Notes: generated from the letters alone by a model not told the origin. A DNA stretch of 64,000 bases from Spirosoma spitsbergense DSM 19989 (GCF_000374085.1 NZ_KB893559.1:73316-137315); one strand, 5' to 3'. Positions 7,814 through 17,054 are shown, counted from the stretch's first letter. Translations and numbers: made by a program.

Positions 7814-8617
7814 CTACCCTTCCGACAACTCGGTAGCCCGAACCTGTGCCGCCTTGATACCGGCTATCAGGGTATCGGATAAGGCGCCGGTTTCAAACGT
7901 ACGCAGGGCGGCCTCCGTGGTGCCCCCTTTGGAAGCGACGGCTTTGATCAGTTCATCCAGCGATTTATCGGCGTTGTTGATCAGGTGGTACGAGCCGAGC
8001 ATCGTCTGCTTCACCAGCAGGGAAGCCACGGCATCGCTGAAGCCCATCTGCTTCCCGGCTTCGACCATGGCCTTCACCACGTAGTAAAAGTAAGCAGGGC
8101 CGCTGCCGCTTAGTGCCGTAACGGCATCGAGCATGGCTTCGTCCTCCACAAATATCGACCGCCCCGTGGCATTGATCAGGTTCTCCACCCGGCGCAGACT
8201 GGTAAAGCCAACTTCTTTGGCCGCCGTAAAGCCGGTGATACCCATGCCGAGCATGGCCGGAGTGTTGGGCATGGCCCGCACCACCAGCGGGTGAGCCAGC
8301 TTCTCCTGAATCTGCTTAATGGGAATGCCCGCCATAATAGACAGGATTACCTGATTGGGCTGGACCACCGCCCGCAACGACGCGTGAACACTGTTGAAAT
8401 CCTGCGGCTTCACCGACAAAATGATCAGGTCGACTTCGCCAACGTGCGGCCCAATAGTTTCTACGACTACGCCTGCCTTCTCGGCCTTTAACGTCTCCGA
8501 ACGGTCACTACTTTTTTCGATGAGGAGCAGGTCATCTTTTTTCACCAGATCATACTGTAAAAACGATTTGGCAAAGGCCATGCCCATATTACCGCAACCG
8601 ACGATAGCAATTTTCAT
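7814..8617 (-). CDS. proC: pyrroline-5-carboxylate reductase
   Basis: 267 residues from the ATG at 8615-8617; the frame is open upstream but this start begins directly with the Rossmann motif MKIAIVGCGNMG. Further family features are SVKPQ, MPNTPAMLGMG, and the C-terminal dimer and substrate region TALSGSGPAYFYYVVKAM, then VASKGGTTEAAL. Catalyses NAD(P)H-dependent reduction of 1-pyrroline-5-carboxylate to proline, the last step of proline synthesis, in the cytoplasm. It is third in a minus-strand row gatB, thioredoxin lipoprotein, proC, but a terminator-like hairpin at 8659-8682 separates it from the gene before. Confidence 0.95.
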   Translation of the reverse strand: MKIAIVGCGNMGMAFAKSFLQYDLVKKDDLLLIEKSSDRSETLKAEKAGVVVETIGPHVGEVDLIILSVKPQDFNSVHASLRAVVQPNQVILSIMAGIPIKQIQEKLAHPLVVRAMPNTPAMLGMGITGFTAAKEVGFTSLRRVENLINATGRSIFVEDEAMLDAVTALSGSGPAYFYYVVKAMVEAGKQMGFSDAVASLLVKQTMLGSYHLINNADKSLDELIKAVASKGGTTEAALRTFETGALSDTLIAGIKAAQVRATELSEG

Positions 8618-8649
8618 AGTTGTTTCATGGCTTCGGCCATGACAGAGAC

Positions 8650-8682
8650 AAAACAAAAAGGGTCAGGCTTCCGCCCGACCCT
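8650..8682 (-). terminator. rho-independent terminator of the thioredoxin lipoprotein gene
   Basis: Hairpin AGGGTC-x-GGC / GCC-x-GACCCT with loop TTCC at 8659-8682. Read on the minus strand it is followed by TTTTTGTTTT, so it should end transcription of 8708-9844 before proC. Confidence 0.75.
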
Positions 8683-8707
8683 GCAAAACTAATGACTTAC
8701 GGTCAAC

Positions 8708-9844
8708 TCACTGACCACCTTTGAGAACTTCTTCCAGTTTTTGCTCCAGCGCATCCCCCCGCAGGTTCTTGGCAATGATTTTACCATTTCTATCGAGCAG
8801 GAATGTAGCCGGAATGGCCTGAACACCGTATTGCTGGGCAGCCGCCGACTGCCAGAATTTCAGGTCCGACACGTGCGTCCAGGCCAGGTTATCGTTGCGG
8901 ATGGCTTTTGTCCAGCTGTCTTTGGCCTTGTCGAGCGAAACGCTGTAAATGGCAAAGCCCTTGTCCTTGAACTTGTTATACATCCGAACCACGTTCGGGT
9001 TTTCGGCCCGGCAGGGTCCACACCACGACGCCCAGAAGTCGACCAGTACGTACTTCCCCCGCAACGACGACAGCGGAACGGGTGTACCGGTGGTATCGCT
9101 CAGGGCGATTTCGGGAGCCGCTGCGCCTACCGATACGCCTTTGATACGGGCCACCCGACCAATCAGCGATTTGGCATGGGGGCTATTTGGGTTCTCTTTC
9201 TCGAAGCGCTGCGCCATTTCATCATAGACGGCAAAGTCCGTGTCGATGTTGATGAAGTTAAGCGCAAACAGTGACGCCAGCGACGTGCCCATGGCGGGTA
9301 ACATCGCTTTCACTTTATTGACAACTTCCTGTTCGGCCGTCTGGTACTCCTGTTCGATCTGGGCAATTTTTTTGTTGTCTTTCTTCTCGGTAGCAACCGC
9401 AATCTGCTTGTTCCAGTTGGTAACTTTCGCTTCCATCTCGGTCCGCAGGGCCATCAGCTTTTCGTAGTACTCCATGTTTTTGGAGCCGGTTACGATTGCT
9501 TTCCCCAGTTGGCCGGTTTTCCCATCCATCCGGTACCCGTCGGCCTGCACATTCAGCGTTTCGCCCCCTTCTGCCAGTAGGGCCATTTTCTGATCGCCAC
9601 CCACATTGAGGATAAAAACCTCCCCACCGTCAGCTACGTTACTGGTCAGGGTAAACGTATTGTCGGTATTTACTTTGGCCGAGTCAAGTTTGCGGGTTGG
9701 CTGGGCGTTGGTTTCCAGATACACATAACTGCCCGGCGTTGCCTTCGTTACTTTTCCGGTAACGGTAAACGTTTTCGGGGTTTGAGCACAGGCGGTAAAG
9801 CTGATGACCAGCAAACCGGCCAGACTAAAAATAAGGTTTCTCAT
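8708..9844 (-). CDS. TlpA-type thiol-disulfide oxidoreductase with N-terminal DUF4369-like domain
   Basis: 378 residues. N-terminal signal with candidate lipobox FTAC (Cys19), so probably a lipoprotein facing the periplasm. Residues 25-120 form a beta-rich domain like DUF4369 (FTVTGKVTKATPGSYVYLE). A helical linker follows at 125-225, then a thioredoxin fold from about 240 with the active site WASWCGPC (Cys275, Cys278) and the cis-Pro region AIPATF. Such Bacteroidota proteins reduce periplasmic disulfides or supply electrons for cytochrome maturation. The start lies only 5 bp after the gatB stop, so it is transcribed with gatB. Hairpin at 8659-8682 ends the unit. Confidence 0.88.
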   Translation of the reverse strand: MRNLIFSLAGLLVISFTACAQTPKTFTVTGKVTKATPGSYVYLETNAQPTRKLDSAKVNTDNTFTLTSNVADGGEVFILNVGGDQKMALLAEGGETLNVQADGYRMDGKTGQLGKAIVTGSKNMEYYEKLMALRTEMEAKVTNWNKQIAVATEKKDNKKIAQIEQEYQTAEQEVVNKVKAMLPAMGTSLASLFALNFINIDTDFAVYDEMAQRFEKENPNSPHAKSLIGRVARIKGVSVGAAAPEIALSDTTGTPVPLSSLRGKYVLVDFWASWCGPCRAENPNVVRMYNKFKDKGFAIYSVSLDKAKDSWTKAIRNDNLAWTHVSDLKFWQSAAAQQYGVQAIPATFLLDRNGKIIAKNLRGDALEQKLEEVLKGGQ

Positions 9845-9849
9845 CGTGT

Positions 9850-11331
9850 CTATAATGTCTTTGTTAATAACTCATTGACCAGTTTGGGATCGGCTGAGCC
9901 TTTCGATTTTTTCATCACCTCCCCCACAAACAGCCCGAACAGGTTTTTCTTACCTTTTCGATACTGGGCTACTTTATCGGGCCAGGTTGCCAGTACCTCT
10001 TCTACCAACGTTTGCAACGCATCGGTATTGCGGTTCTGAATGAGGCCACTCCGTTGAGCCAGCTCGACAGGTGACGCGCCCGGCTGGTCGACCATCAGAG
10101 TAAACACCTGCTGAGCAGCCGTCTGGCTCACGGTTCCTTCATCTATCAACGTAATCAACGAGGCCAGTCGTTCGGCTGAAACCGGAAATTGACGGTCGCG
10201 CAGCATTTTTTCGGTCAACTGTCCTTTCACCGGCCCCATTATCCAGTTCGATACCGCTTTGTAATTGGTCGTGTGCGCACAAACGGCTTCAAAATAATCG
10301 GCCAGTTCCCGCGCATCGGTCAGTACGGACGCATCGTAATCAGGCAGGTCATAGGTACGGGTAAACTGTTGGTACCGCGCTGCCGGAAGCAGGGGCATAG
10401 TGGCCCGAACGCTGGCCAGCCACTCGTCCGACACAACCACGGGGGTGAGGTCAGGATCAGGAAAGTAGCGGTAATCGTTCATGGTTTCTTTCTCGCGCAT
10501 GGCATAGCTAAGACCCGTGGCGGCATCGAAGGTGCGGGTTTCCTGCACGATACGTCCGCCCGTTTCCGTTAGCTGCACCTGCCGAAGAAATTCACCGTCA
10601 ACGGCCCGCATCACATTCCGGATCGAGTTCAGGTTCTTCACTTCAACCTTCGTGCCGAGATGTGTGGCTCCCTTGGGCCGGATAGAAACATTTACGTCGC
10701 AGCGCAGCGAACCTTCTTCCATGTTCCCATCGCAGATGTCCAGGTAACGAACCAGCCGCCTGACTTCGGTCAGGTACTGCCCGGCTTCGTCGGCGGTGCG
10801 GATACAGGGTTCCGTAACCATTTCGATGAGGGGTGTTCCCGCCCGGTTGTAGTCCAGTCGGGTAACCCACTCACTGCCATCGTGAATGGATTTACCGGCA
10901 TCTTCTTCCAGATGAATATGATGAAGCTGGATGGTAGTCTGATACGGTTTTCCGGTTTGCGGGTCTTTGGCGGTTATCAACACACCACCCCCTACGCAAA
11001 TCGGTCCTTTATCCTGCGACAGCTGGTAGCCTTTGGGCAGATCGGGGTAAAAATAATTTTTCCGGGCAAACACGTTATGGCGGGTAATTTCGCTACCACA
11101 GGCCAGCCCCATCCGGATGGCGTACTCGACGGCTTTCCGATTTAGTTTGGGTAACGTACCCGGATGCCCCAGGGTAATAACACTGATATGGGTATTCGGC
11201 TCAGCACCAAATGCATTGGCATCAGCCGCAAAAATTTTGCTTTCCGTAAGCAACTGACAGTGTATTTCCAGCCCGACAACAACTTCATAGTGGGAAAGAA
11301 TAGCTGACGAAAGGGTTGCTTCAACGACCAT
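9850..11331 (-). CDS. gatB: Asp-tRNA(Asn)/Glu-tRNA(Gln) amidotransferase subunit B
   Basis: 493 residues, the usual length. N-terminal hallmark EVVVGLEIHCQLLTESKIF, then LPKLNRKAVEYAIRMGLACG and KNYFYPDLPKGYQLSQ. The GatB catalytic cradle includes GTPLIEMVTEP and RCDVNVSIRPKG. The C-terminal GatB/YqeY helical domain (about 350-493) binds tRNA. GatB with GatA and GatC converts mischarged Glu-tRNA(Gln) or Asp-tRNA(Asn) to the correct form. gatA and gatC are not in this window. A -7 like box TATCTTTG lies on the minus strand at 11355-11362. Confidence 0.96.
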   Translation of the reverse strand: MVVEATLSSAILSHYEVVVGLEIHCQLLTESKIFAADANAFGAEPNTHISVITLGHPGTLPKLNRKAVEYAIRMGLACGSEITRHNVFARKNYFYPDLPKGYQLSQDKGPICVGGGVLITAKDPQTGKPYQTTIQLHHIHLEEDAGKSIHDGSEWVTRLDYNRAGTPLIEMVTEPCIRTADEAGQYLTEVRRLVRYLDICDGNMEEGSLRCDVNVSIRPKGATHLGTKVEVKNLNSIRNVMRAVDGEFLRQVQLTETGGRIVQETRTFDAATGLSYAMREKETMNDYRYFPDPDLTPVVVSDEWLASVRATMPLLPAARYQQFTRTYDLPDYDASVLTDARELADYFEAVCAHTTNYKAVSNWIMGPVKGQLTEKMLRDRQFPVSAERLASLITLIDEGTVSQTAAQQVFTLMVDQPGASPVELAQRSGLIQNRNTDALQTLVEEVLATWPDKVAQYRKGKKNLFGLFVGEVMKKSKGSADPKLVNELLTKTL

Positions 11332-11354
11332 TGGCAGAGTATACTAATTTTAAG

Positions 11355-11362
11355 CAAAGATA
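11355..11362 (-). promoter_or_regulatory. candidate -7 box for gatB
   Basis: TATCTTTG on the minus strand matches the Bacteroidota -7 consensus TAnnTTTG, 24 bp before the gatB start codon. I see no TTG at the expected -33 distance, so support is partial. Confidence 0.4.
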
Positions 11363-11519
11363 GGCAGAAATAAAACAGGGCCGGGTGCCGATGACTTTCC
11401 GGAAATATATAAACTGACCAAATAGTAAATACATAGTCTGTAAGGTGTCTACTTTTTAGCTATTCATCGTCTAAATCCTAATTCGTGTTGCTTTACGAAT
11501 ACTAACCCATCTACCGGAA

Positions 11520-12416
11520 ATGACTACCCAGACTGTTGAACTAGCCCGTGATAAGGGTATTGTGGTCGAAAAAAAGTACCACCTGAGTTATGAGGCCTTT
11601 AAGAAAGAGCATCTTTTTGGCAATTACCCCGTCGTGATTGGTGATGCCTGCGCCGACTGGTCAGCGAAGAATAAATTTACCCCTGCTTTTTTTAAGGAAA
11701 ACTATAGTGACCGGGAGGTGAGCATAGCCGGACAAACCTATACCCTGGGTGAATACATCGACTGGATGATGACGGGCACCGAAGCAAACCCGGCACCGTA
11801 CCCCTGCACCCTGCAAATGGAGAGCGATTACCCGGAACTGATGCCCGACGTGCTGCCCCGGCTCAAATACGCCCTCCCCGACCGCATCAAGAGCCCATTT
11901 CTACCGAATCGGTTATTGTCCGGGGCAAACACGCTGGAGATTTTTTTTGGCAGTCCGGGTGCGCAGTTTCCGTACGTGCATTACGATTACATGAGTCTGC
12001 ATGCGTACATCACCCAGTTGTACGGGCAGAAAGAATTCACCGTCATTCCACCGGATCAAACACCCTACCTTTACCCCAAACCAGACAATTTATGGGTGTC
12101 GGAGGTGAATGACATTCGTAATCCAGACCTGGAGAAATACCCGTTATTCGCGAAAACAACCCCCGTTACCTTCGTGGTTGGCCCCGGCGAAACCCTGTTT
12201 ATTCCCTGCGGCTGGTGGCATACGGCCCGCTCCCTTACGCCAACGATATCCGTCGCGCTGGACTGCCTGAATGCGTCCAACTGGAAGAATTTCATGCACG
12301 AAGTAGACATGAATATGCAGGAGCGTAAACCCAAACTGGCCAAAGCCGTTCAGGCGTATTTGTCGGTACTGGGTGGAGTACTGGGAACACTCGAAAAAGC
12401 AGGCGTGAGCGTCTAG
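11520..12416 (+). CDS. JmjC/cupin_8-like Fe(II) oxygenase
   Basis: 298 residues. The cupin/JmjC metal triad is visible: H154-x-D156 (VHYDY) and H234 (PCGWWHTARS). The cofactor strand LYGQKEFTVIPPDQ supplies a Lys (K171) in the position used for 2-oxoglutarate. The N-terminal motif FGNYPVVIGDACADWSA is typical of cupin-like proteins. Known relatives are 2-oxoglutarate-dependent hydroxylases of proteins or tRNA; the substrate here is unknown. It is convergent with crtB (15 bp gap) and monocistronic in appearance. Confidence 0.8.
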   Translation: MTTQTVELARDKGIVVEKKYHLSYEAFKKEHLFGNYPVVIGDACADWSAKNKFTPAFFKENYSDREVSIAGQTYTLGEYIDWMMTGTEANPAPYPCTLQMESDYPELMPDVLPRLKYALPDRIKSPFLPNRLLSGANTLEIFFGSPGAQFPYVHYDYMSLHAYITQLYGQKEFTVIPPDQTPYLYPKPDNLWVSEVNDIRNPDLEKYPLFAKTTPVTFVVGPGETLFIPCGWWHTARSLTPTISVALDCLNASNWKNFMHEVDMNMQERKPKLAKAVQAYLSVLGGVLGTLEKAGVSV

Positions 12417-12431
12417 GGAACAACCCGAACG

Positions 12432-13268
12432 TTAAAGTACATTCAGCCTGTACTTCACGTAGGTCTGGGCCAGGAGGGCGAATTTTTGCGGGTTCGGTAC
12501 GCGGATCCGCTCACTTTGAACGCGGGATGCCGGAAGGCGCTTTATTTTATTGAACAACGCCTGATAATATACGTAAGCCAGATAAACGCCCATTCGGGCA
12601 CCATGAGGCAAGTTCAGAATGCCAATGTAAGCCGCATCGAAGTCATGCTGGATATCCGTTTCAATTAGTTTCTTCGTATCGCCACCAAAGTCACTAAAAT
12701 CGACACCGGGGAAATAAGTACGTCCCCGGTCAACGAAATCACTCTTCATATCGCGCAGAAAATTCACCTTCTGGAAGGCGGCTCCCAGTTTTGAGGCAGC
12801 TCCCTTCAACCGGTCGAACTGAGTGCAATCGCCTTCACAGAATACCCGCAGGCACATCAGGCCCACTACTTCGGCCGAACCATAAATGTACTCCTGGTAC
12901 CCTTCCTTATCATAATCCTGGTTGTACAGGTCCATTTCCATACTTTTCAGGAAGGCCTCGATCAACGCATGCTCAATCTTGTATTCGTTAACGATTAATT
13001 GAAACGACTGCAGAATGGGATTCAAACTTATGCCTTCTTCGATAGACTGATACGTATCGTGCCGAAAGCGTTTGAGCAGGGTCTCTTTGTCAAACTCGTG
13101 GAACGTATCCACAATTTCGTCGGCGTATCGAACATACCCATAAATGGCGTATATAGGCAGGTGGAATTTACGATCCAGTGTTTTAATGCCTAATGTAAAC
13201 GACGTACTGTACCGTTCAGTAACTAATTTACTGCATTCCAGTGCTGTTTTATTGAATAACGCCATCAT
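12432..13268 (-). CDS. crtB: phytoene/squalene synthase family protein
   Basis: 278 residues starting at the double ATG 13265-13268. The open frame extends 35 codons upstream, but family members begin about 20 residues before the ERYSTSF motif seen here. The two aspartate-rich motifs that bind diphosphates through Mg are present: D50-EIV-D54 (YVRYADEIVD) and D173-MKS-D177 (NFLRDMKSDFVDRGR). Condenses two geranylgeranyl diphosphates to phytoene, the first committed carotenoid step. Directly downstream of crtI on the same strand (113 bp gap), so an operon crtI-crtB is likely. Confidence 0.88.
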   Translation of the reverse strand: MMALFNKTALECSKLVTERYSTSFTLGIKTLDRKFHLPIYAIYGYVRYADEIVDTFHEFDKETLLKRFRHDTYQSIEEGISLNPILQSFQLIVNEYKIEHALIEAFLKSMEMDLYNQDYDKEGYQEYIYGSAEVVGLMCLRVFCEGDCTQFDRLKGAASKLGAAFQKVNFLRDMKSDFVDRGRTYFPGVDFSDFGGDTKKLIETDIQHDFDAAYIGILNLPHGARMGVYLAYVYYQALFNKIKRLPASRVQSERIRVPNPQKFALLAQTYVKYRLNVL

Positions 13269-13381
13269 AAGGTTTAAGCTACGGTTTTTTTTCGAAACAC
13301 AGGAAAGATACAGCAGGAAACCAGATAAGCATAGGATAGCGATAAATCTACCCCGTCTTCCCTGCTCATTCAACTTGAAAA

Positions 13382-14854
13382 CTAACTAAATTCCTTGGCA
13401 ACTTCATCGGCCACCACCAGTCCCGATATCAGTGACGGGGGTACACCCGGTCCGGGTACCGTCAACTGACCGGTATAAAACAGGTTGCTGACAGCCTTAT
13501 TCTTCAAGGATGGCTTTAGTAAGGCCGTTTGCCGAAGCGTATTGGCAAGCCCGTAGGCATTTCCCCGAAAGGCATTATAGTCCTGCTGAAAATCATTGTG
13601 GGCGTAACTCCGTTTGAATACGATATGATCCCGTATGTTCTCACCGACATACGCTTCCAGGCGGGTCATAATCATATCGAAATAATGGTCGCGGGTAGCG
13701 TCATCGTCCGTAAGACCGGGAGCCACCGGAATGAGTAAAAACAGGTTTTCGCACCCCTGGGGTGCTACGCCAGGATCTGTTTTTGACGGAGCCGACGCGT
13801 AGAATAAGGGTTTGGAAGGCCAGCGTGGCGTCTCGTAGATCTCCTGCGCGTGGAGGTTGAAATCCTCATCGAAAAACAGGTTATGATGCAGCAAACGGGG
13901 TACCCGTTTGTTAACCCCCAGGTAGAATAACAGCGACGAAGGAGCCATAACCCGGCTTTTCCAATACGCATCGTCGTAATTCCGGTAAGCAGGGTCGACC
14001 AGACTGGTTTCAACGTGATTATAATCGGCCCCCGCTATGACCACATCTGCTTCGAAAATACCGGTGTCGGTAACGACCCGCTGCGCCTTCTTATCGACAA
14101 CCTCAATTTTCTGAACGGCCTGGTTCAGTAAAATCTTTACGCCTTTTTCCTGAGCCAGGCTAACCATAGCCTTCACAATTTCGTGCATTCCCCCCATCGG
14201 GTACCAGGTTCCCAATGCCATTTCGGCATAGTTCATCAGGCTATACATGGCGGGGGTATTCTCGGGCGTTGCCCCCAGGAACAATACCGGAAACTCGACA
14301 ATTTCGAGCAGACGGGGATGGGTAAAAAACTTGCGGGCGTGCGTGGCAAAAGACTGAAATACATCCAGACGGGTAACGTCGAACAGGAGCTTGAGGCTCA
14401 TAAATTCAGTAACCGAACGACTGGGTTTCCAGACAAATTTATTCATCCCTACCTCATATTTGTAGGAGGCCTGTTTGAGAAAGGAACGTAGTTGTAGCCC
14501 ACTGCCCGGTTCTATCTGTTCAAAAAGTACTTCCAGGTTATCGACACCGGCGGGCAGGTCAATGGCTTCGTCCGGCCCAAAAATAACAGAGTACGACGGA
14601 TCGAGTCGAACAAGATTATAGTAGTCGGATGGCTTTTTACCAAATCGGGCGAAGTAGGTTTCAAATACGTCGGGCATCCAATACCAGCTTGGCCCCATAT
14701 CGAATGTAAAGCCTTCAGCCTGGAAAACGCGTGCCCGGCCCCCGGGCATGTCGTTCTTTTCGAGAAGTGTAACGTCGTACCCTTTATCGGCAAGACTGGT
14801 AGCGGCCGCCAGTCCGGCAAACCCGGCCCCTATAACTAAGATACGCTGCGGCAT
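13382..14854 (-). CDS. crtI: phytoene desaturase
   Basis: 490 residues, the normal CrtI size. It begins with the FAD dinucleotide-binding motif VIGAGFAGLAAATSLADKGY (residues 6-25) and EKNDMPGGRARVF. The amine-oxidase middle region includes GPSWYWMPDVFE and YPMGGMHEIVKAM. The C-terminal FAD motif TVPGPGVPPSLISGLV is typical of bacterial CrtI enzymes. Introduces conjugated double bonds into phytoene, giving lycopene-type carotenoids. With crtB it forms a minimal pigment unit; no cyclase or ketolase is in the window. An ECF sigma factor lies upstream on the same strand, separated by a strong terminator. Confidence 0.93.
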   Translation of the reverse strand: MPQRILVIGAGFAGLAAATSLADKGYDVTLLEKNDMPGGRARVFQAEGFTFDMGPSWYWMPDVFETYFARFGKKPSDYYNLVRLDPSYSVIFGPDEAIDLPAGVDNLEVLFEQIEPGSGLQLRSFLKQASYKYEVGMNKFVWKPSRSVTEFMSLKLLFDVTRLDVFQSFATHARKFFTHPRLLEIVEFPVLFLGATPENTPAMYSLMNYAEMALGTWYPMGGMHEIVKAMVSLAQEKGVKILLNQAVQKIEVVDKKAQRVVTDTGIFEADVVIAGADYNHVETSLVDPAYRNYDDAYWKSRVMAPSSLLFYLGVNKRVPRLLHHNLFFDEDFNLHAQEIYETPRWPSKPLFYASAPSKTDPGVAPQGCENLFLLIPVAPGLTDDDATRDHYFDMIMTRLEAYVGENIRDHIVFKRSYAHNDFQQDYNAFRGNAYGLANTLRQTALLKPSLKNKAVSNLFYTGQLTVPGPGVPPSLISGLVVADEVAKEFS

Positions 14855-15058
14855 CAGTTTATACGTATTGATGTAGTCAACAGATAATTACCTGATGAAG
14901 CACTTTGTTTATATGAATGCATAGTAAAACGGCTGGTAAGATAGGCAGCCGGGAAGCAGAGAACAAAAATGGGGAGTGCAAAAGACAAACTCGTTCATCA
15001 TCACTATAGGTGGTACAACTATGAATAACTCACTGACTATAAAAAGTTCAGCACAAAA

Positions 15059-15092
15059 AAAAAGTTAAGTGGAATCCACTTAACTTTTTCGA
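15059..15092 (-). terminator. terminator after the ECF sigma factor gene
   Basis: Arms AAAAAGTTAAGTGGA and TCCACTTAACTTTTT (15059-15089), effectively a 3-nt loop, with a run of nine T on the minus strand and six on the plus strand. It lies in the 311-bp spacer between crtI and the sigma factor gene, so crtI must have its own promoter within 14855-15058, where I see no consensus box. Confidence 0.8.
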
Positions 15093-15165
15093 ACCTTCCT
15101 CTTTTTTAACCAAAAACTACTCAATTAATATAAATTAGACGCAGTAGTTCCTAAAAAGTATCACG

Positions 15166-15681
15166 TTATACATTAAAATAGGCATAAACTTTTAATTGAT
15201 CCTTCAATTCCTTCCGGGCTATGTGAATTCTGTTCTTCACCGTACCGATGGGAATATTCAGTTTAGCGGCTATCTCATGGTACTTAAAACCACGGAAGTG
15301 CATCATGAAAGGTGTTTTATAGGTGTCATCGAGGCCATTTACTGCCCGATTGATATCGTTCTGGGCGAATGACGAGTAAGCCAGGTTATTCGTGCTGCTC
15401 TCGATAGAGTTTATATAGTGCAAATTATCAGTCGTATCGATAAAGGTGTTCTTGCGCACCATACGCTGGTAATTGGTAATGAAGGTATTCTTCATAATTG
15501 TATATAACCAGGCCTTCAGATTCGTACCATCCGTGTATTTGTCGCGGTTGGTAAATGCTTTCAGTAGTGTGTCCTGCAGCAAATCGTTTGCATCTTCAAC
15601 ATCTTTCGTCAGGCGCAGGGCGAATGGGCGTAGTGATTTAGATACTTTGCCGATATGGTTTGTAAATTCGATGGCTGTCAT
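15166..15681 (-). CDS. ECF-type RNA polymerase sigma factor
   Basis: 171 residues. Region 2 is at about 10-80 (LTKDVEDANDLLQDTLLKAF, then NLKAWLYTIMKNTFITNYQR) and region 4 at about 115-165 (KYHEIAAKLNIPIGTVKNRI). The domain order and size are those of group 4 (ECF) sigma factors. No anti-sigma gene is adjacent, which is unusual for canonical ECF pairs but common in Bacteroidota. Similar sigma genes sit next to crtI-crtB in other Bacteroidota as far as I recall, so control of carotenoid synthesis is plausible (inference). The upstream spacer 15682-16029 is unusually palindromic. Confidence 0.9.
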   Translation of the reverse strand: MTAIEFTNHIGKVSKSLRPFALRLTKDVEDANDLLQDTLLKAFTNRDKYTDGTNLKAWLYTIMKNTFITNYQRMVRKNTFIDTTDNLHYINSIESSTNNLAYSSFAQNDINRAVNGLDDTYKTPFMMHFRGFKYHEIAAKLNIPIGTVKNRIHIARKELKDQLKVYAYFNV

Positions 15682-16029
15682 GGCTCCGTTGTTTTTCAGT
15701 TAGGCTCTTTTGCATACCCTAAGACAAAAAAACAACCACGATTTCCAGAAACACCCCCAGAATCGAAGTCAAAACAAACAACTACCTGTATATCAACAAT
15801 TTAACAACCATAATTTTATATGCCAAACTGATACGCAATTTTGTGTGGCCATGTGTGGTGTGGAATATTTCCCCCATTATGGGGAATCCACAGTGTGGAT
15901 TTTGTTTAAGTTTTCCACACATCTGTTCAACAAAATACCAAAATAGACAGTAGAAGGTGCGAGAAAGGGGACTGAAAGGGGTGAAAATGGGTTCGGGGAA
16001 GCTTAATTTCCGGGTAAAAAAAATATGGT
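15682..16029. other. spacer with palindromes and DnaA-box-like words
   Basis: 348 bp without a gene. The stretch 15840-15920 contains TGTGGAATA (15859), GAATCCACA (15884), TGTGGATTT (15894) and TTTTCCACA (15911). The last fits the relaxed DnaA box TTWTNCACA; the others have two mismatches to TTATCCACA or its complement. AATCCACA-G-TGTGGATT is a perfect 17-bp palindrome, and ATTTCCCC/GGGGAAT forms a second one beside it. It is AT-rich at 15770-15830. It also must carry the sigma factor promoter. Confidence 0.5.
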
Positions 16030-16998
16030 TTACACCAGGCCCTCTCTTAACAGGTCGTGCAGATGAATGAACCCGTGAACATGTCCTGCTTCTGCTACAA
16101 CAAGCTGGGTAATATCCCGCTCCTGCATCACCTGTAAAGCAGCTACTGCATATTCGTCAGGGCCAATGCAAACTGGCCCGGCGGTCATCACATCACGGGC
16201 ACAAAGCAGCCAGAAAGACTCATGTTCATAAGCCGTGCGCCGGATGTCGCCGTCCGTTACGATTCCGGCCAGCAAACCGGCTTCATTCACTACGGCTGTA
16301 GCGCCCAGTCGGTTAGCCGAAATGGTAAAGATTACTTCTTTAATCGACGTACGCGGTAAAACCTTCGGGCACTGATTGTGGGGAAAAATATCAGCAACTT
16401 TCAGGTACAGCTTTTTACCCAGCGAACCACCGGGATGATAGCGGGCAAAATCCTGCCGGGTAAACCCACGCAATTCCAGTAAACTTACTGCCAGGGCATC
16501 GCCCAGTGCCAGCGCTACAGTTGTACTGGTGGTAGGAGCCAGATTGAGCGGGTCGGCTTCGTATTCCGCGTACGCATGGAGTATATGATCGGCATGGCGG
16601 GCCAGGTACGAATCCCGTGCGCTGACCAGGGCAATCAATGTAACGCCCACCCGCTTCAGCAGCGGTAATAACACCTTAATTTCAGCCGTACTGCCGCTTT
16701 TGGAAATGATCAGAATGACGTCATTCGCCTGAATCATGCCCAGATCACCATGAATAGCATCGGCGGCATGCATAAACAGCGACGGCGTGCCGGTGGAGTT
16801 CATGGTAGCCACAATTTTCTGCCCGATCAGGGCACTTTTACCCACGCCCGTTACGACCAGACGACCCGTCATATGCAGCAACGTTTCGACCGCAGCGTCA
16901 AATTGATCGTCAAGCAAATCGATAGCGTTACGGATGGCATCTGCCTCGGCTAAAAGCACCGAACGCGCAATACTCGTAGGATTTTTTATTACTTTCAA
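16030..16998 (-). CDS. kdsD: arabinose-5-phosphate isomerase, KdsD/KpsF family
   Basis: 322 residues. SIS domain at about 30-180 with VVTGVGKSALIGQKIVATM, the substrate loop FMHAADAIHGDLGMI and ISKSGSTAEIKVLLPLLKR. Two CBS motifs follow at about 205-320. This is the standard KdsD/KpsF/GutQ architecture. Interconverts ribulose-5-phosphate and arabinose-5-phosphate for Kdo in lipopolysaccharide. The gene stands alone on the minus strand, divergent from recQ. A TATCTTTG box on the minus strand at 17055-17062 is a possible -7 element. Confidence 0.92.
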   Translation of the reverse strand: MKVIKNPTSIARSVLLAEADAIRNAIDLLDDQFDAAVETLLHMTGRLVVTGVGKSALIGQKIVATMNSTGTPSLFMHAADAIHGDLGMIQANDVILIISKSGSTAEIKVLLPLLKRVGVTLIALVSARDSYLARHADHILHAYAEYEADPLNLAPTTSTTVALALGDALAVSLLELRGFTRQDFARYHPGGSLGKKLYLKVADIFPHNQCPKVLPRTSIKEVIFTISANRLGATAVVNEAGLLAGIVTDGDIRRTAYEHESFWLLCARDVMTAGPVCIGPDEYAVAALQVMQERDITQLVVAEAGHVHGFIHLHDLLREGLV

Positions 16999-17054
16999 TG
17001 TCAGTTTTGATAATCAGGAATGGTTTGCGATGTATATTCGCTAACTTTATTAGG

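Noticed and set aside
12432-13373. Longer crtB starting at 13373
   Set aside because: The extra 35 residues look like an extra hydrophobic lead absent from the family; the double ATG at 13265-13268 fits the conserved N-terminus.
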